DNA from: Deinandra increscens subsp. villosa
Taxonomy: Eukaryota > Streptophyta > Magnoliopsida > Asterales > Asteraceae
Assembly: GCA_039602395.1 (NCBI GenBank)
Contig: JBCNJP010000017.1
Coordinates: 12,364,315 to 12,428,314, forward strand
DNA: 64,000 bases
Direction: 5' to 3'
Made by a program: the position numbers and the translations under genes. Shown piece after piece: positions 12,101-22,939 of this stretch. The notes under the pieces are model-generated. The model saw only the letters and a list, made by a program, of their open reading frames with translations. It searched no databases and was not told the DNA's origin. The number at the start of each line of letters is the position of its first letter. The stretch's first letter is position 1.

Positions 12101-12704
12101 GAATATAATTTCACTCATTTTTTAGAGTTAATTTTCTTTTTGGTCCCTGAGGTTTGCAAGTATTTTCACTTGAGCTTTGTACGTTACTTTTGTGTGGAAT
12201 GAAGATTGCAAATGGCATTGATTTAGTTCAATTTTCAATAAATTTCGATTTAAGGGTCTTACTTTTGGGTTTTTTCTCAATTTTGATCACCTTTAAAAAT
12301 CCGTCCAATTAACCGTTAAAATGAAGGGCATTTATGTTCAAATTGAACTCTTATTCACCGTTAGATAGATCAACTGTCTTTTTAAGTTGGTGAATGAGAG
12401 TTCAATTTGAACATAAATGCCCTACATTTTAACGGTTAATTTGGATGAATCTTTAAAGATGACCAAAAGTAAACAAAAAACCAAAGGTGATGCCCTTAAA
12501 TCGATTTTTCTTTAAATTGGTATTTTTAATATGGTACCAAATGTCATCCCTACAATTCTACAAACACAAGAGAATATCCGACTTATATATACCGGTGGGA
12601 AGACTGGTGGTGAGTAACGACAACGACGCGGTGGCAGTGGCGGTGTCGTTGACCTGGTCCAAATGAGACACGTCAGAGAAATGAATCGCGGTCTTGACGG
12701 CCAT
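9128..12704 (-). CDS. GDPD1-like: Glycerophosphodiester phosphodiesterase (GDPD1-3 type), 7 exons
   Basis: Exons on the minus strand are 12704-12593, 11647-11463, 11383-11324, 10784-10506, 10418-10323, 9607-9411 and 9323-9128. All junctions are GT-AG and the phases join without a break, giving 374 residues. Family catalytic motifs are present: VVGHRGHGMN in exon 2, FIEFDVQ at its end, and IFHDDF in exon 3; GFNIELKFDD in exon 4 supplies another conserved acidic pair. Plant GDPDs hydrolyse glycerophosphodiesters such as glycerophosphocholine to glycerol-3-phosphate and an alcohol, recycling phosphate during starvation. Arabidopsis GDPD1 is plastidial; the N-terminus here (MAVKTAIHFSDVSHLD) does not by itself settle targeting. 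The start is the first ATG in frame with conserved exon 2. Two introns carry inverted-repeat MITE-like insertions. The reading frame looks intact. Confidence 0.95.
9983..10205. mobile_element. MITE-like inverted repeat in GDPD intron 5
   Basis: Left arm about 9983-10060 and right arm about 10125-10205 are inverted copies. CACCTAAAAGGTTTAGACCC pairs with the complement of GAGTCTAAACTTTTTAGGTG, and ATTTCGNATGTGAAATTACT recurs in both. The spacer is T-rich. No transposase. Superfamily not assigned. Confidence 0.7.
12241..12510. mobile_element. Foldback MITE-like element in GDPD intron 1
   Basis: Two arms of about 120 bp (12241-12361 and 12389-12510) are imperfect reverse complements. TTAACCGTTAAAATGAAGGG and CATTTATGTTCAAATTGAAC on the left are mirrored on the right. 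The loop is about 27 bp. It lies wholly inside the first intron of the GDPD gene. Confidence 0.75.
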
Positions 12705-13377
12705 AATTATTATACGGGTGGAATGAGAAGGGGTGGAGGATAACGGATTCCGATAGGGGAAAAGGTTTGAAGAGGGTATTTAAGGAATGGGATTCCGATG
12801 TTGTAACCGATCCCGTCACCGTCACCGTTAGTACCGTGACAGTGACAGGGCGGTGGGGTCTCCTGTTGGGATATTCGGTCTGTGTTGTGAGATGTAGGTG
12901 ATGATGATCCTTTGTATTTATGCGTTGGGTTTGAGTTATTTAAGGAAAGTTGTCTTTTGGACCCGAACAAATCGCTCCTATGTTTGCGGGTTACTGCAAA
13001 TAGACAATGTTGTTAGTCAAACATAGATGAGGATGCAAAAATCCTATTATTTTCTTACTATTTTTGTCGCGTCCTTTTTGTGTTTGTTATTTTTAGACAA
13101 CAGATAATCAAGAACAAGTGATATACTATATTAATTTATAGAGTTGACGCGTATCATATAGAATGAAAGACATGAATTATATGAAAGAAGAAAAATGATC
13201 ATAAATGTGATTGATATAAAAAGTAGTCTACTTCACTTTATCCTTGAGTGAGTGTCTTAGACCTCCTATTATCTATTAAAATTCGCCCCACAGTAATAAT
13301 ATAGAGTTTTACCGTTGTTGTGAGGTTAATTTGTTGTCAATGATAGGTATTTCTGTGTAAGATCAACGGTTGTTGTT
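12705..13377 (-). promoter_or_regulatory. 5' UTR and promoter region of the GDPD gene
   Basis: This is the 673 bp between the GDPD start codon and the target duplication of the big retrotransposon. The first 270 bp are GC-richer, like a 5' UTR; the rest is AT-rich. No defined box can be assigned safely. The LTR nest begins at 13383, so any promoter elements further upstream have been displaced by 22.8 kb. Confidence 0.45.
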
Positions 13378-13778
13378 GTTTATGTAACATCCTGAATTCA
13401 GATTGAATATTTCAATCGAAAAGCCTCCATGGTGGAATTATTAAATTTTTATTTAAATTGGAAGATTTAAAAGTGGTGAATAATTAGTATATTTTTAAGT
13501 CGGATCGGTTATTTTATCTCCTTAAATTAGTTTTTGGGGATAACATAGCCAAAGTTAGTTAAATTGATGAAACTTTGACTTAAATTAAATAACCTTTAAA
13601 GTGGAAGGATTCATTTTGTCAATTGACCAAAGATGTTTTATGTGGAGGGACTAATTATGTTAAAAAATTGAAAGTGACAAAAGGGGGTTGTGGCTCACGT
13701 TTTAGGCAGAGAAAGAAATTAGGAACACAAGAGTGTTCTTGAGAGATATGCGACCCAAGACCCAAATCCAACCAAAAT

Positions 13779-14718
13779 TGTTGGTCCAATATGATCTTTA
13801 CAGTGCTAGTGATTGGTGATTTGAGCAAGAAACAACAAAAAAGATGAGATATTTTGAGATTATTGAGTAAAAAGTAAGAAAGAAAAAGATAGAAGATGAA
13901 GAACTTGATGAAGATGGATATAATCTTTCAAAACCCCCAAATAGATCTACAAAAATCTGGAAATTAACCTCCTAGATCTAATTTGGTTCATCCAAGCCTT
14001 GACCTAATTTCCCCTAACATTATCTATATATAGCCTAATGACTATAGGCTAATTACAATAAGCACCCTAGACAATAATAAAGACTAAAACATGACAATAA
14101 TAATAAATTACATTAAAAGCCCCTAAATTTAGTCTTCAATAAGCTCCATTGTCTTTTCAACATTCAAACGCCACATGCCAAAACCATCATTCGAACCCGT
14201 CTACTTAACTTGCTGTTGACTTTACAGTGTTGATAATATTAGACTACATTTCAGGTTCTACAATTCTCCCCCTTAGTCTACTATTATCAACGTCTTGCAT
14301 CGTGTTCAGTCTCGACTTGGAAACCATTAGTCTTGATTTGATGAATCAATAATACTCCCCCTAGACTGATGGTTTCCATATACTCTTAATGGAAGCTTGA
14401 TCGAATACTGGTTAACTCCATCTTGCGTTTCACAACATGACCAATGATCTGAAGCTCGATATGGTGAATCTCCCCCTCGATTGTAGATCCTCCTAACATG
14501 TAGGCAATTGATAAAGGTTTGAAACTCCAACTTTCTCGCAACAAATAATTGGCTTCATCACAATAACGCTTGACTTTGTTACATATGTCTAAAATCAAAT
14601 TGTCTCAGCCCATAAGAAAAGCAATTAACACCCGGCCAATGTCTTCCATTCTCTTTCCTTCTTCTTTTCTTTTCGATTGTATGCGATCCAAATGATATAA
14701 TAAATTTTTTTTTTTTAT

Positions 14719-14764
<46 letters not shown>

Positions 14765-15830
14765 ATGAAGTTCGCCCGATAGTTCGCTCGCAAATCGGGC
14801 AGAGGTTCGCCCGGAAATTCGCTCGAGAACGGTGAACTTTCGTTCGAAATTTGCTTAATTTCACTGACAGTTTCGCTGGCAGAGAAACTACAGTTTCTCT
14901 GGCAGAGAAACTACAGTTTCTCTGGCAGAGAAACTACAGTTTCTCTGGCAGAGAAACTACAGTTTCGCTGGCAGAGAAACTACAGTTTCGCTGGCAGAGA
15001 AACTACAGTTTCGCTGGCAGAGAAACTACAGTTTCGCTGGCAGTTTCTCTGACAGTTTCTCTGGCAGTTTCTCTGCCAGAGAAACTACAGTTTCGCTGGA
15101 AGAACAGCAGTTTCGCTGGACGCGTTTTTCAGCTCGAAAAATCACCAAAAAAGCTCAAAAATCAACCAATTGAAGCGGGAATGATTGAAATAGCTTCCTG
15201 CTATCAAACCACACAATTTCCGACCAATTTCCAATCCAAAAACACAGATTTAAGATCCAAATTGGTTTGAACAAGAAAACCCCAAAAAGCTTCAAAAACA
15301 CCAAAAAATCACCAAAATCAAGAGCACCAAGGCTCTGATACCATATTGTTGGTCCAATATGATCTTTACAGTGCTAGTGATTGGTGATTTGAGCAAGAAA
15401 CAACAAAAAAGATGAGATATTTTGAGATTATTGAGTAAAAAGTAAGAAAGAAAAAGATAGAAGATGAAGAACTTGATGAAGATGGATATAATCTTTCAAA
15501 ACCCCCAAATAGATCTACAAAAATCTGGAAATTAACCTCCTAGATCTAATTTGGTTCATCCAAGCCTTGACCTAATTTCCCCTAACATTATCTATATATA
15601 GCCTAATGACTATAGGCTAATTACAATAAGCACCCTAGACAATAATAAAGACTAAAACATGACAATAATAATAAATTACATTAAAAGCCCCTAAATTTAG
15701 TCTTCAATAAGCTCCATTGTCTTTTCAACATTCAAACGCCACATGCCAAAACCATCATTCGAACCCGTCTACTTAACTTGCTGTTGACTTTACAGTGTTG
15801 ATAATATTAGACTACATTTCAGGTTCTACA
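13779..15830 (-). mobile_element. TRIM-like non-autonomous copia-type retrotransposon
   Basis: LTRs of 484 bp (13779-14262 and 15347-15830) appear identical by eye, TGTTGGTCC...GGTTCTACA. They are flanked by the target duplication AAAAT (13774-13778 and 15831-15835). The primer binding site complement GGCTCTGATACCA (15331-15343) lies beside the right LTR and a purine tract, read on the minus strand, lies beside the left one (14263-14275), so it is minus-oriented. The 1.08 kb interior has no convincing gag or pol. It holds a long poly-T tract (about 14700-14763) and an array of palindromic 23-bp units. The identical LTRs and clean target site mean a very recent insertion, mobilised in trans. 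Confidence 0.93.
14866..15115. repeat. Tandem 23-bp palindromic units inside the TRIM-like element
   Basis: Roughly nine units follow one another. Each contains the inverted arms AGTTTCTCTG and CAGAGAAACT around one central G, with later units carrying AGTTTCGCTG. Transcripts of either strand could form a row of perfect hairpins. The long open frame across this array (from 14851) is only a translation of the repeat. Confidence 0.88.
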
Positions 15831-17721
15831 AAAATTGATGGTGAAAATCCGAATGGTGGGTCTTGCATGCCTTAAATCCGGGATTAGATGGATGATTATG
15901 AGCTAGGATTTGCCAAGATGCTTTATGGTATGAAAACCTAACTCATTTCTCTTCTAAAATTCGTAACCCACTATTGGGGTTATGAGAAAAGTTGATTAAA
16001 ACACTAAATTGGTGGTTTTGTAGTGTTAGTTGATCATTACTATAGCTATATTAATGATAGTTGTGATGAAATTCCATGATTATAATGTTGTAAGTGAAAT
16101 TCTAGCATGGTTGGTGAAGTTGTGAAATGTCACATGAAATATGTAGTTATAATGGTTAAAAGTGGATGAGAAAGATGAACTTTCACTAGATTAAATGTAA
16201 GTATCACTTACTCATGAAGTAATTTGGATGATGAGTTGAAGGTATGCTTAATTGGGTTATACCCTTGACTAGATAAGTTGTAAATTGTGTGTAGAAATTG
16301 TATGCACACCAAGTGTTTGATGAAATGCCTAAGTGGATTTAGATACTTGAATTCATGGTTAAATGTGGTGTAAACACTATATATAAGCATGATAACTAGA
16401 TGTGCATAAGTATGATTTTTCAAGTATGCTTAACAAGTGAATTTGATGCATAAAGTTGCGAAATGATGGGTTATGGTTAATAAGCATAACCCATATAGTA
16501 TTGTGTGCATAACTAATGGTACATGTAATATGTATTTGTTAAATGTTGTTGAATATGATGGTGATCATGTGTACACATTAGGGAATTAGAAATCCTATGT
16601 TATATGCATGAATATGTGGTTAATTAGATGGTTTAGTTTTTTTTTACAGTTTGACTTTTAAAAGTCAAACGCCTAAAATGAAGAAATTGGAATATGTAGA
16701 AATTGACCCATAGTGTATAATAACCATGTTGTGAAATGACTAACTAGTCATCTTATGAATGTAGAACATGGTAATCTTGATTGTTGATAAGCTAGGGGAA
16801 GCTTGGAAACAAATGGGTCAAACGGAGAAAATGGAGACGAAGGCTCAAGTCAACTTTTAGGTAAGTATATCTTACACAATAGTTAGAGGGTTACATGTTG
16901 TATGCCTAATATGATGTACTCATGTAATTACATGATGACAACGTATGTGGTAAGAAAGTAAGTGTTGGATATAAAGTACACGTGGGTGTTTAATAATATG
17001 CTAAGTCTATATATGTCAATTAGGCATATGAGAATCTTACTTATGTTGAAATTATAAGATGTGTTTGCAAAATAATCCTCAAGCCGTGTTGGTTGTAGTA
17101 GATATTCCAACAGTAGAAATTATAGTCGTTCTAATGATGTTGATGTGTGATACAGTAAGGGAATTACCCAAGTTGTAGTTCGTGAAAGATTACATAAATG
17201 ACACTAGCAAATGGTGTCCATTGTGAAAAAGGAAGTGAAGGTATAGGCTTATTACTCTTGTTGCTCTGATTGCATAATCAAGGTATGTGAGAAACTAGAA
17301 ACTACGTCGCTGAGAAGTTGTTTAAATTGTATAACTAGCACGAATTGTTTATGATTTAAATGCTAGTAAATAACCGTAAGGTAAGTTACGGTTGTCAAAT
17401 GAAAGAATGGATTGTGGGATTTTGTATATGGAAGTATGCTAACTAGTAAGGATGGAAATCCCGAAGTTTGTGGACACTTAGTTGTCCTTGCAAAGGGTAA
17501 TAAATCATCTAAACGGGTCAACGGGTTGAAATTTGATGCATTGTTAAATCAATTATATTAGTTGTGTACTGATTTATTATGATGGATCTATACGTCTAAA
17601 AAGTGGTTGCAGGTGAGTTGAAAGGTACCCAGGTTGATCCCGAACCTTATTTGCTGTGTATAAACTGAAAAGATGGGAAATAACTCGTAACATGGCAAAG
17701 ATTGGCTAAGTATGGGATGCC

Positions 17722-17776
17722 GTTCAAAACGGACAGAATGCTGAAACGGCCGTTTCAGAATCCTACGCGGCCGTTT
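17722..17776 (+). promoter_or_regulatory. GC-rich palindrome cluster in the LARD 5' LTR
   Basis: The 18-bp perfect palindrome CTGAAACGGCCGTTTCAG is at 17741-17758, flanked by GCCGTTCAAAACGGAC and GCGGCCGTTTTGAG. It is conserved in the other LTR at 35448-35465. It stands out against AT-rich surroundings. A binding-site role is inferred only. Confidence 0.5.
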
Positions 17777-18459
17777 TGAGCTGCTGTTAGCAGTTTTTGT
17801 GATTTTTTTTATTTAGTTGTTGGTTACGTTTTGACCACTCGGGTCTAGTTGAATGCTTAAAAATCATAAACACTAACATGTTTTCGGTGTTTATGGTAGG
17901 TCATGATTAGGAACTGGACGGGATGCGATTAAGCTAAGGTAAACGTCATGAATAAGATTACGTATGCGGTCAAGGCAATGTGAATGATTGTACACGTGGA
18001 AGGATGACACGGAAGATTAACCTTTTTATGACGTTATTGTCGGGTCTTGATCTGAAGCAAATAAAGTGGAGTTTCAGGTCTCCGAATTGGATTGTACGTA
18101 AGAAGAATTGGTGGATAGATCACTCTTTATACTAGTGATCAAACCACAGACTAGGAATTCAAGTTGAGTTGTTGTGAGTTTAATGGAGTACATCAAGTGG
18201 GTGTACGCGTTGATTTTAAATTAACCATTGGATTCTTTCGGCTATGGGATCACTTGTGAAACAAGTGATTAAGCCTCGATTTTTAAAAGTTGATTCGTAC
18301 GAAGCTTTTGTTGAAAAGTCTTTGTACAAGTTGGTTATAAATCAAAAGTTGCATTTCAATTTGTTAAGTTGTGGTTTTTTTTTAAAAAAAAAATGGGACC
18401 TATTTTCCGCTGCAAACTTTAACCCAATTGGGTGATTTTAAAGAAAGGGTGTTACAAGT

Positions 18460-18472
18460 TGGTATCAGAGCC
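18460..18472 (+). other. Primer binding site of the LARD-like element
   Basis: TGGTATCAGAGCC, complementary to the 3' end of initiator methionine tRNA, lies three bases after the end of the 5' LTR. It fixes the plus orientation of the element. Confidence 0.93.
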
Positions 18473-21400
18473 TGAGTTTGAGAGATTCAAGTACACGTGG
18501 GGAGTGTGCTTGGACTCAAACTGTAGTGCTCTCTGTAATAGTTGCATGTACAATCCGAGACTCGATCAAGACCCAAGGGAAAGTGGTTGAGTTTATTATT
18601 CTGTATATTTTGATATTGCGATGAGGTTACTAACCATGTTATGTTGTAGTAAACCTTGATGAAGTGGCCTTTCTCATCAAGAAAAAAAAAGGAAGGGGAA
18701 TGTGGTTCTAAGTGGGAGGTTGAGAAAGTATGTAAAGTGGACGGAACTGTGACCCGATCAACTCACTAGGTGAGCTCACCAGAAATGGAAATGGATGACG
18801 GAGGAGGATCCAAGCATGTGGAGGTTAGTGTGTATGTCGAACTTTCTCTTATAAATGTTGATTGGTTATCTAATAGTGGAAACAATCACATATACATATG
18901 CAAGTGGGGGCTAAAAGTTGCATAGCCAGTTATATGCCATGGATCGGAAGTTTATCTTCTGGTAGTAGATGTGAATGACAAACCTTAAAGTTGTAAATAC
19001 TTTATGTTTTTGTTGAAAAAATAAAATAGAGTAAGATGTTTAAAAGATGAAAAAGTGGTGAAACTCTATGTTTGCGCTAGCAAAATAGAGTAAGATGTTT
19101 AAAAGATGAAAAGTGGTGAAACTCTATTTTTGCGTTAGCAAAATAGAGTAAGATGTTTAAAAGATGAAAAAGTGGCGAAACTCGATGTTTGCAATAGCAA
19201 AATAGAGTATAAGATTTAAAAGATGAAAAAGTGGTGAAACTCTATGTTTGCGCTAGCAAAATAGAGTAAGATGTTTAAAAGATGAAAAGTGGTGAAACTC
19301 TATTTTTGCGTTAACAAAATAGAGTAAGATGTTTAAAAAAAAATGAAAAAGTGGTGAAACTCGATGTTTGCAGTAGCAAAATAGAGTAAGATACTTAAAA
19401 GATGAAAAAAGTGGTGAAACTCTATGTTTGCGTTAGCAAAATAGAGTAAGATGTTTTTAAAGATGAAAAGTAGAGAAAACTCTATTTTTACATTAGCAAA
19501 ATAGAGTAAAGTATGTTGAATGTTGAAATGAGGAGAGATCTAAATTGTGTTAATAAATTAAAATGAATGCGATAACCGTTGAAGAATTTGTTAAGAAATT
19601 CTATTTGCATTAGCAAGATAGAATAAATACGTGAATGTCGAAGATGTTTAGAAACTCTATTTTGTGTTAACAAAATAGAATAAGTATGTTTTAAGTTGAA
19701 ATTTGTGAGAAGATCTATTTTGTGTTGACAAAATAGAATTAGAATGTTGGAGGTGAAATTGTTGCATTAACAAGATAGAAATACGTGAATGTTGAGGAAA
19801 AGTATGTGGAAAGTTGAAATTTATGAGAAGATATATTTTGTGTTGACAAAATAGAATAAGAAGGTTGGATGTGAAATTGGATAAGTATGTGGAAAGTTGA
19901 AATTTATGAGAAGATCTATTTTGTGTTGACAAAATAGGATAAGAATGTTTGATGTGAAATTGTTGAGAAGTACTATTGCATTAGCAAGATAAAACAAATA
20001 CGTGAATTTCGAAGATGTTAAGAAACTCTATTTTGTGTAAACAAAATAGGATAAGTATGTTGAAAGATTAAACTTGTGAGAAGATCTATTTTGTGTTGAC
20101 AAAATAGAATAAGAATGTTGGATGTGAAAATGCTGAGAGCTTATATTTTATGATTAGAAGGTAGAATACGCACACCGAATGTTAAATGTCTAAGTGTGGA
20201 GAAATCTAATTTTGTGTTAACAAATTAGGACAAGTATGTTGAATGCTGAAATGTGGAGAAAGAAACTAAATTTTGTAGATTAATTAGAGGGAATGTATAC
20301 ACCGTTAAAATGTGGAAACTTCCGCCTTGTGTTAACAAGTAGAATGAGTGTGATAAATGTGGAAGATTGGGAAATTCTATTTTATGATTATAAAGTAGAA
20401 TACGTATGTCGAACGTTAAATGGCGAAACGTGGAGATATCTAATTTTATGTTAAAAAAAAATTAGAATCAGGATGTTACATGTGGAAACATAGAGGAAAT
20501 CTATTGTTGAGCTAACAAATTACGGTAATAGATGAAGGTTGAATTGTGGGGAGACCTATGTCATGTTAACAAGGTATAATAGACTATATTGTATTCGACA
20601 AGTTGTATGTGAAATATTCTATTTTGTGATAACAAAGTAGAGTAAAGATGTGAAGACGGTTACAATGTGTTATTGACCTAACGTGAACTTTCCAGTTATG
20701 TTGGCTACGGAAGAAGATGTGTACAAAGGAGACTCATGTACACTATGACCTAGTGCACAATAAGGATGTAAAGATTTTAAAAACGATAATCATAAACTCA
20801 TGAAGTCCATGTGGGATGAAATGAAGGGAGAACATGATCTGCGGGATCATAATACCATTTTGGGGGCAGTAAAGAATGCACAAAAGGATCCTTTTGGATC
20901 TGTGCTAGTGGAGAAAACAAAATTTTGCTAAATGACCCAGTTTGAGTAAAACGAGTAATTTAAAATAAGAGTATGAATCAGCACATCTGCACATGTGCTA
21001 AGTACTACTGAATAAGTGGATGATGCATTTATATATATAACTAAGTGGAATGGTTAACTAACGCAAAATGTATATGAATGAAGTATATAGAAAGCCTAAA
21101 CATTTTGACTTGAAAGTCAAAGTAGAATCCAAGTTTAAAATGAATCATGTAGGTGATAGTGAGGAGGAAAGATGTTATGATGTGGAATAAATTATTAGTC
21201 GAAAGATGAACTAATAATGTGAAAGTGTTGACTCTTAGCAAGCAAGGTAAGAAGTAAGGAAGCTATCGGGTTAAACAAGTTGAAAGTTGAAAGTCAAAAT
21301 TTGAAGCAAACAAGGTGGCTAAGGTATGTGAAATACACATCCATGCTAAGTATATAATATGATTTTCGTTTATATGTTGAGCAAGATATGGGTAACATGA

Positions 21401-21617
21401 TATACCCCTGGGATAGAGATGTGGTTGTGGTTGGGAACTTCACGTAAGTGTAGTTCCTGAAACTACAATAAAATCAAGTTGTTAAAATAACCTTTTGACT
21501 AGTGCCTTAGGAAGAAGAATTAATCCTTAATGGGATAGGTCATTGGGTAAGCTTGGGAGGTGGAATAGATGGGAAATGAGGTTTCGTGGATGAAACCTTC
21601 TTTAAGGAGGGTAGAGT
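18473..21617 (+). other. Internal non-coding region of the LARD-like element
   Basis: This is 3.1 kb with no reading frame resembling gag, protease, reverse transcriptase or integrase. The central part is an array of hairpin-bearing repeats (about 19018-20645). It ends in the purine tract AAGGAGGGTAGAG (about 21605-21616), right before the 3' LTR. Confidence 0.85.
19018..20645 (+). repeat. Array of about 60-80 bp units, each with a CTATTTTG...CAAAATAG hairpin
   Basis: From 19018 to about 19500 there are at least eight units of 57-64 bp, each AAAATAGAGTAAGATGTTTA, then GATGAAAA(A)GTGG, then AAACTCTATNTTTGCG. Further right the units diverge but keep an inverted pair, CTATTTTG and CAAAATAG, around TGTT(A/G)A. 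The array makes up half of the element's internal region. Confidence 0.85.
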
Positions 21618-22939
21618 TGTAACATCCTGAATTCAGATTGAATATTTCAATCGAAAAGCCTCCATGGTGGAATTATTAAATTTTTATTTAAATTGGAAGA
21701 TTTAAAAGTGGTGAATAATTAGTATATTTTTAAGTCGGATCGGTTATTTTATTTCCTTAAATTAGTTTTTGGGGATAACATAGCCAAAGTTAGTTAAATT
21801 GATGAAACTTTGACTTAAATTAAATAACCTTTAAAGTGGAAGGATTCATTTTGTCAATTGACCAAAGATGTTTTATGTGGAGGGACTAATTATGTTAAAA
21901 ATTGAAAGTGACAAAAGGGGGTTGTGGCTCACGTTTTAGGCAGAGAAAGAAATTAGGAACACAAGAGTGTTCTTGAGAGATATGCGACCCAAGACCCAAA
22001 TCCAACCAAAATTGATGGTGAAAATCCGAATGGTGGGTCTTGCATGCCTTAAATCCGGGATTAGATGGATGATTATGAGCTAGGATTTGCCAAGATGCTT
22101 TATGGTATGAAAACCTAACTCATTTCTCTTCTAAAATTCGTAACCCACTATTGGGGTTATGAGAAAAGTTGATTAAAACACTAAATTGGTGGTTTTGTAG
22201 TGTTAGTTGATCATTACTATAGCTATATTAATGATAGTTGTGATGAAATTCCATGATTATAATGTTGTAAGTGAAATTCTAGCATGGTTGGTGAAGTTGT
22301 GAAATGTCACATGAAATATGTAGTTATAATGGTTAAAAGTGGATGAGAAAGATGAACTTTCACTAGATTAAATGTAAGTATCACTTACTCATGAAGTAAT
22401 TTGGATGATGAGTTGAAGGTATGCTTAATTGGGTTATACCCTTGACTAGATAAGTTGTAAATTGTGTGTAGAAATTGTATGCACACCAAGTGTTTGATGA
22501 AATGCCTAAGTGGATTTAGATACTTGAATTCATGGTTAAATGTGGTGTAAACACTATATATAAGCATGATAACTAGATGTGCATAAGTATGATTTTTCAA
22601 GTATGCTTAACAAGTGAATTTGATGCATAAAGTTGCGAAATGGTGGGTTATGGTTAATAAGCATAACCCATATAGTATTGTGTGCATAACTAATGGTACA
22701 TGTAATATGTATTTGTTAAATGTTGTTGAATATGATGGTGATCATGTGTACACATTAGGGAATTAGAAATCCTATGTTATATGCATGAATATGTGGTTAA
22801 TTAGATGGTTTAGTTTTTTTTGACAGTTTGACTTTTAAAAGTCAAACGCCTAAAATGAAGAAATTGGAATATGTAGAAATTGACCCATAGTGTATAATAA
22901 CCATGTTGTGAAATGACTAACTAGTCATCTTATGAATGT

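Larger units (their letters stand above)
13383..18456 (+). repeat. 5' LTR of the large non-coding element (interrupted)
   Basis: TGTAACATCC...GTGTTACA; matches 21618-36164 once the nested elements are removed. The TRIM-like element at 13779-15830 interrupts it within ACCAAAATTG, duplicating AAAAT. LTR length without the insertion is 3017 bp. Confidence 0.92.

Noticed and set aside
14605..14793. Minus-strand frame with a long lysine run
   Set aside because: Produced by the poly-T tract inside the TRIM-like element.
14851..15270. 139-codon open frame with repeated FAGRETTVSLA-type sequence
   Set aside because: It is a translation of the 23-bp palindromic tandem array in a non-autonomous element; repeats with lengths that avoid stops give such frames by chance.
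16208..16423. 71-codon frame present twice, identical (also at 22385-22600)
   Set aside because: It is duplicated only because it lies in both LTRs of the large element; no start context, domain or similarity supports coding.
19018..19500. Regularly spaced repeats resembling a CRISPR array
   Set aside because: The units are contiguous tandem copies without unique spacers, inside an LTR element of a plant genome.
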